Assembly: GCA_013396995.1 (NCBI GenBank)
Contig: VWZP01010561.1
Location: 469,767 to 533,766 of the forward strand
Direction: 5' to 3'
DNA from: Dicaeum eximium
Taxonomy: Eukaryota; Chordata; Aves; Passeriformes; Dicaeidae
DNA length: 64,000 bases
Part shown: one piece after another, positions 59,865 to 64,000 of the stretch
How positions within the stretch are numbered: the stretch's first letter is position 1
Layout of the letters: every line of letters begins with the position of its first letter
Program-made: the position numbers and the translations under genes
The notes under the pieces: generated by a model
Seen by the model: only the letters and a program-made list of their open reading frames with translations
Told to the model about the DNA's origin: nothing
The model's database searches: none

Positions 59865-62800
59865 TGGTGATTCTTATTCTTTCTGTGAAACATCCTGAGA
59901 GGGAAAATAGTTCCTGGGAGCCCTATTAATGTAATAATCCTACAAAAAAAGCATTCACTTGACTTCACATTTAACTGAAAAGATGTTTGCTTTGAGCTTT
60001 GTGGGTCTAATCTCCAATGTATTTTTCCATTAATTGCTTTATATGACTCCTTTTCTGTGGAAAAGTGTGATGTGTCTGCTTTCCTCATGGGAAAATGCAG
60101 CCTGTGATAACCTGTGGATGGATGAAACAGCAGAAACAGGGATGCCTTGATCAGTAGATGCCAGTGTACCTCTTACAGCAATGGGAGATAAACCACTGCT
60201 CTCTGTGAGTAATGAGAATAAATCAGCATTGCCTATAGGGAATGGAACTCCTGTGTGGTTTTGGTTAACTTTTAGAAAAGTTAAATCAGTGTCTCACATC
60301 ACTTAGAAAGTTCATAACTTTTATGTTCACAAAATGTTTGTTTCACATTAGCATCTTTAGTAATTTATACACATTTTTTAGCTGTCTGGTATTAGGAGCA
60401 ATGAAGTCTGATGAATCTCTTAAGACAATTTCTATTTACTCCATACAGCAAAGCAGCAACTTTGGATAATTTCTTCTGAAATACAGTCACTTATTAATTA
60501 TATCTATTACAATTAGATTGTTAGAATTACATAAGTGTTCCTGAATGTTCCCTTCCAAGGTATCACTGTTGGATGGTGTCCATTTTCCTGATGGGGGTGC
60601 AATGTACAATGGGATTCAGGTCGTGCTTGGCACAGTTGTACACACACCTAATATCTGCCTCTGTGTTTGTATAGAATCACAGGTAAATAATCAAATGGAC
60701 CATGTGAATACCAGAGGCAAGATACCAGCACCAAGTTTCAGAAAATAAGGTGTCCTAAGCTTACACTGATTGGACCCACAACATTCATTGATTGTATTCA
60801 TTATAGTTACTGCTAATACAACACCTGTTTGACTAAAAGCACATTTGAGACCAACAATTAGAAATCCAAAGTCTGTCAGAACCCACAAAACCGTCTATAA
60901 GTGATATAATCAGCATTTTCAGGCTGCATTATGAAGCCAGCTTTTGTGTTTCTAACATTGAATTTACAGTGAAAATTCATAATGACTGTGCTGTGTTGAA
61001 GTGCCTCTTCCTTGTTCCAGCTGTATGTGAACACTTTCATGAAGGTAATGTCATAGATCTCTGATCTGAACAAGGACATAAAAAGTTTTTGAACAGGTTA
61101 GAATTTATGATGAAAAACTAAACTATGGTCATTGTTGAAAGGTTTCCTGCACCTAGAAACTTTCCTGGGTACTTACGATTATGCATGTTATATAATCTTG
61201 TAGAAATCAAGAAAAATGTTTCCATTTGCAAGATTTTCTTTGAAGATTATTTTTCTTCGATTTGCAAGTGAGCAAACATGAAAATGCACTCAATATTGCC
61301 TATAATATATATGTAATGTCAATATCAATCAGTATCAATACATTTTAGGTAAGTAGGCAGAGTAGGTTTAGAATGCAACATCTAAAACCTGGGAAGGAAA
61401 AAGCAAGCCCAAAACCTTTGTCCCTTCCTAAAATCCCCATCTTGTTCATGCAGACCCAACACCTGAGGTATGTTAAAAGCCAAGTTCAGCTCACTGAAAC
61501 GAAGTTACATGCTTGTAACAGGTTAAAATTTTCTAGTAAAAGATAAAATAAAAAAGGCAAGTAGATAATTTCAGAGAAGTGTTTTCACATGCACTATATC
61601 TCAAATTTGTTTTCTTTTTTTGCAGGACTCTTGTGGACCTTTTGCTAAATTTGAGGTTATCTGAACATCAGTGTAATATAACAGAGGTGAACTTTGTTGG
61701 CCAAATAAATTAGGCACCCTGTCTTATTTCATATGCCTTGTGCTTATTGTGCAATAAATTTCTGATATTTGAACAAAATTTTCCTTACTTTAGCTAACTC
61801 AAAATATCAAAAAGAATGAATGTTTTATGCCTGGAAGAAGACAAATGAAGGTAAAATTGTTCTGAGCAGTTAAAATAATGTTTTAATAGTTATATCAAGG
61901 TAAATTGAGTTGTTCATGTCACAGGTACCCACCTAGGCCAAACAGGGACAGCAATGCAGTATGGACGATATTTCTGGAATGAAATATCAGCAGGTAATTA
62001 TGTTTATGCACTTTCTAATTGGAGCACTCAACATGTCAACATTAATTCATGTCATTTTTTTGGTCATTAAAGTTAAGGAAGGGCATTTGGGAGGGAAAAA
62101 CCAGTATGTTCCAGTAAAAGCCTTGAGTCTTCTCTCGAGCATGTTAGTCTGTTGCACCCTGAAGATTCTTGTAGACATCCAAATATACAATTAATTAACC
62201 CCATTATTAGTATAATTTCTTCAGTATATAATCTTTATTCTCTGTTTGGTTGTTGGTTTTAGTTATTGATGAAGTAGGATACAGCAGGAAGGGGGGTTTT
62301 GCTTGGCTGTTTGTCTCTTATTGATACTGGGCTTTCTCTTCCAATTTAGTTAAGATCCTAGAACTGCAAAAACCACGTCAGTACTTTCAATTTCAAACAA
62401 CATTTCTTGTGCACCATGTATTCTAATTCATAGGAAACATTTATGCAGATTGAGAACTCCAGCCTGAATCTTGGATAATCACTTAGCTTGTTTTCCCTGA
62501 ATGTATACACAAATAATGATATATCCAGTTTGTATCCCTCATGATAATTAGGGATATGAAATGTGTTCATCTTAATTAACATTTAGTGATGTGTAGAGTT
62601 TCATGATTTTCAGCCAGTAAAATATCTATTGCAAATGTATTTTTTACCTTGTCTTTCAGATAAAAGTAGTGTAACTAATTTACAGATATGAAATAAGGAA
62701 TTCTTTACCTATTTATATGAATGTTAATTTAAAAATCTGTAAAATATTTGCATAGCTTAAAAAAACAGGAATTAAAATCCATGGAGTTTGTAACAACATA

Positions 62801-63456
62801 CCTAAAAGAAGATAACAAAACAATTTCTAAATTGCTGCAATTTGCATTGAAGGAATATTTTTGATGTCTCACAGCACTGCTGAATGTTGTTCTATTTAAT
62901 TTTGACATTTAAAGTGATGACTGTGGAACGTTTTAAAACTTTTTTTTTTTTTTAAAGCATCTGAGCAAAAAAAAGCCAACTTCTGACCATATTGTTCTAT
63001 TAATCCTGATCTTTTGAAAATGTGACTTTTCAGTTCTTTTGTGATACAAGTACAGAATGCTGTTTTTTTAATGAAGGTCTGCTATTGTAAAAGAAGTAAA
63101 AGAAGGTACAGGTAAGTACACAAAATTAGTGGAGAAATTGCTTGGAAATCCCCAAGTAGTAATAGAATCCACAGTAATAGAACAAAACATTTTGCCAAGG
63201 ACAAACAATATCAGATTGATGTAATTTCCTTCATTAGTGTGACCTGCTTGGTGTGGAAGTGGACAGCAGTGAATGTCATTGAAGTTTAGTATGGGTTTTG
63301 TACTATTCTGCTGTGCAGCTGCAATAAACAATTGCAGGAAATGGGATCTAAATTAAATCATAGTTGTAGGGTTGTAGAATTGGCTGAAACACTCAACTGA
63401 ACAGCACTCATCAGGTTATCAAAGTGAGAGGGCATAGACTGGGATCTGCAGGAATT
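59865..63456. other. Non-coding DNA downstream of ECI2
   Basis: No exon or element recognised on either strand. In mammals the next genes on this side of ECI2 are FAM217A and PRPF4B, but I see no piece of either here. Confidence 0.6.
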
Positions 63457-63733
63457 ACAAAAGAGTTTGGGCTGGAAGAGATGTTTAAAGATCTAGTTCC
63501 AACCTCCCTGCAATGAGCAGGGACATCTTTGACTAGATCAGATTGCTCAGAGCCCCATCTAACATCCCCTTGAATTTTCCAGACATAGGGCATCCCCCAC
63601 ATCTCTGGGCAACACTGTTCCAGTGTTTCACCACCCTGATGGTAAAAGACTTCTGTCTTAATATCCAATCTAAACCTGCTCTCCCCTTTAGTTTAAAACC
63701 ATTACCCCCTGCATATCACAACAGGTTCTGCTA
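63457..63733 (-). mobile_element. CR1 LINE 3' region, antisense
   Basis: AAGAGTTTGGGCTGGAAGAG, CCCTGCAATGAGCAGGGACA, TCAGAGCCCCATCTAACATC, CACATCTCTGGGCAACACTG and CACCACCCTGATGGTAAAAG follow the reversed CR1 3' region in order. Confidence 0.9.
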
Positions 63734-64000
63734 AAAAATCCAAGTGTGGTAATGGTGTGTATCTTCACATGTACTTTTACCTGGAAAAGCACAGAGAGAG
63801 AATTTGCTGCTGCTGCTTTTGCTGAGTTGGATGTCAGAAGAAAACATTATTTTATAAAATATGTGGCCAACACCAAGTTTTAACAATCATGAGCTGGATT
63901 GTTCATAATCAAAAGGATGAATTTCAATGAAGAGAAGCTCCTTTCCACACATACTACTACTGTTGTATTTTCTTCTGATGATTCTACTAACAATTAAATT
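63734..64000. other. Non-coding DNA to the window end
   Basis: AT-rich; nothing recognised. Confidence 0.6.

Noticed and set aside
59865..64000. Exons of FAM217A or PRPF4B expected from mammalian synteny
   Set aside because: Searched by eye for conserved segments and splice-bounded frames; none recognised.
1..64000. tRNA, rRNA, snoRNA genes or CRISPR-like arrays
   Set aside because: No cloverleaf with A/B boxes, no convincing C/D or H/ACA pairs in the introns, and no regularly spaced repeat arrays were found.

Overview
The window is vertebrate nuclear DNA from a bird, most likely a passerine. The evidence is the density of CR1-type LINE fragments (truncated at the 5' side, with reverse-transcriptase or 3'-end signatures), an endogenous-retrovirus LTR that begins TGTCCTGGTTTCA and ends TTAAAC...ACA as in songbird genomes, and long AT-rich non-coding DNA around one CpG-island gene. 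There is no bacterial, plasmid or phage content.

Only one protein-coding gene can be supported: ECI2 (enoyl-CoA delta-isomerase 2, also called PECI), on the + strand from 33181 to 59464. Ten coding exons splice in frame to 399 codons plus a stop. The protein has an arginine-rich mitochondrial presequence, an acyl-CoA-binding (ACBP) domain, a crotonase/isomerase domain, and a C-terminal Ser-Lys-Leu peroxisomal signal. It moves the double bond of 3-enoyl-CoAs to the 2-trans position, so unsaturated fatty acids can enter beta-oxidation in mitochondria and peroxisomes. All intron phases agree and the final length matches the vertebrate family, so the gene looks complete and functional.

Layout. 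Bases 1-32526 are gene-free: AT-rich DNA with three CR1 pieces in +, + and - orientation, a fourth longer antisense CR1 piece covering endonuclease and reverse transcriptase, and a retroviral LTR at 25141-25756 containing a 40-N gap. Just after the LTR, exact duplicated blocks separated by single Ns look like assembly patching. A + strand CR1 (32527-33001) ends at the edge of the ECI2 CpG island (about 33010-33450). Intron 1 is 14 kb and holds a CR1 fragment, an antisense retroviral primer-site/LTR end, and a CR1 copy close to exon 2. Intron 2 contains a 61-base T run and fourteen exact copies of a 10-base pyrimidine unit. Introns 3-9 are short; intron 7 carries an old antisense CR1. After two possible poly(A) signals (59521, 59837) the last 4 kb is non-coding apart from another antisense CR1.

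No new multi-gene system is present. The points most worth a second look are the start-codon arrangement of ECI2 (strong upstream AUG, downstream Met40 for a form without presequence), the CR1 joined to the promoter, the intron 2 simple repeats, a double hairpin at 29272-29314, and the LTR-associated assembly duplication.
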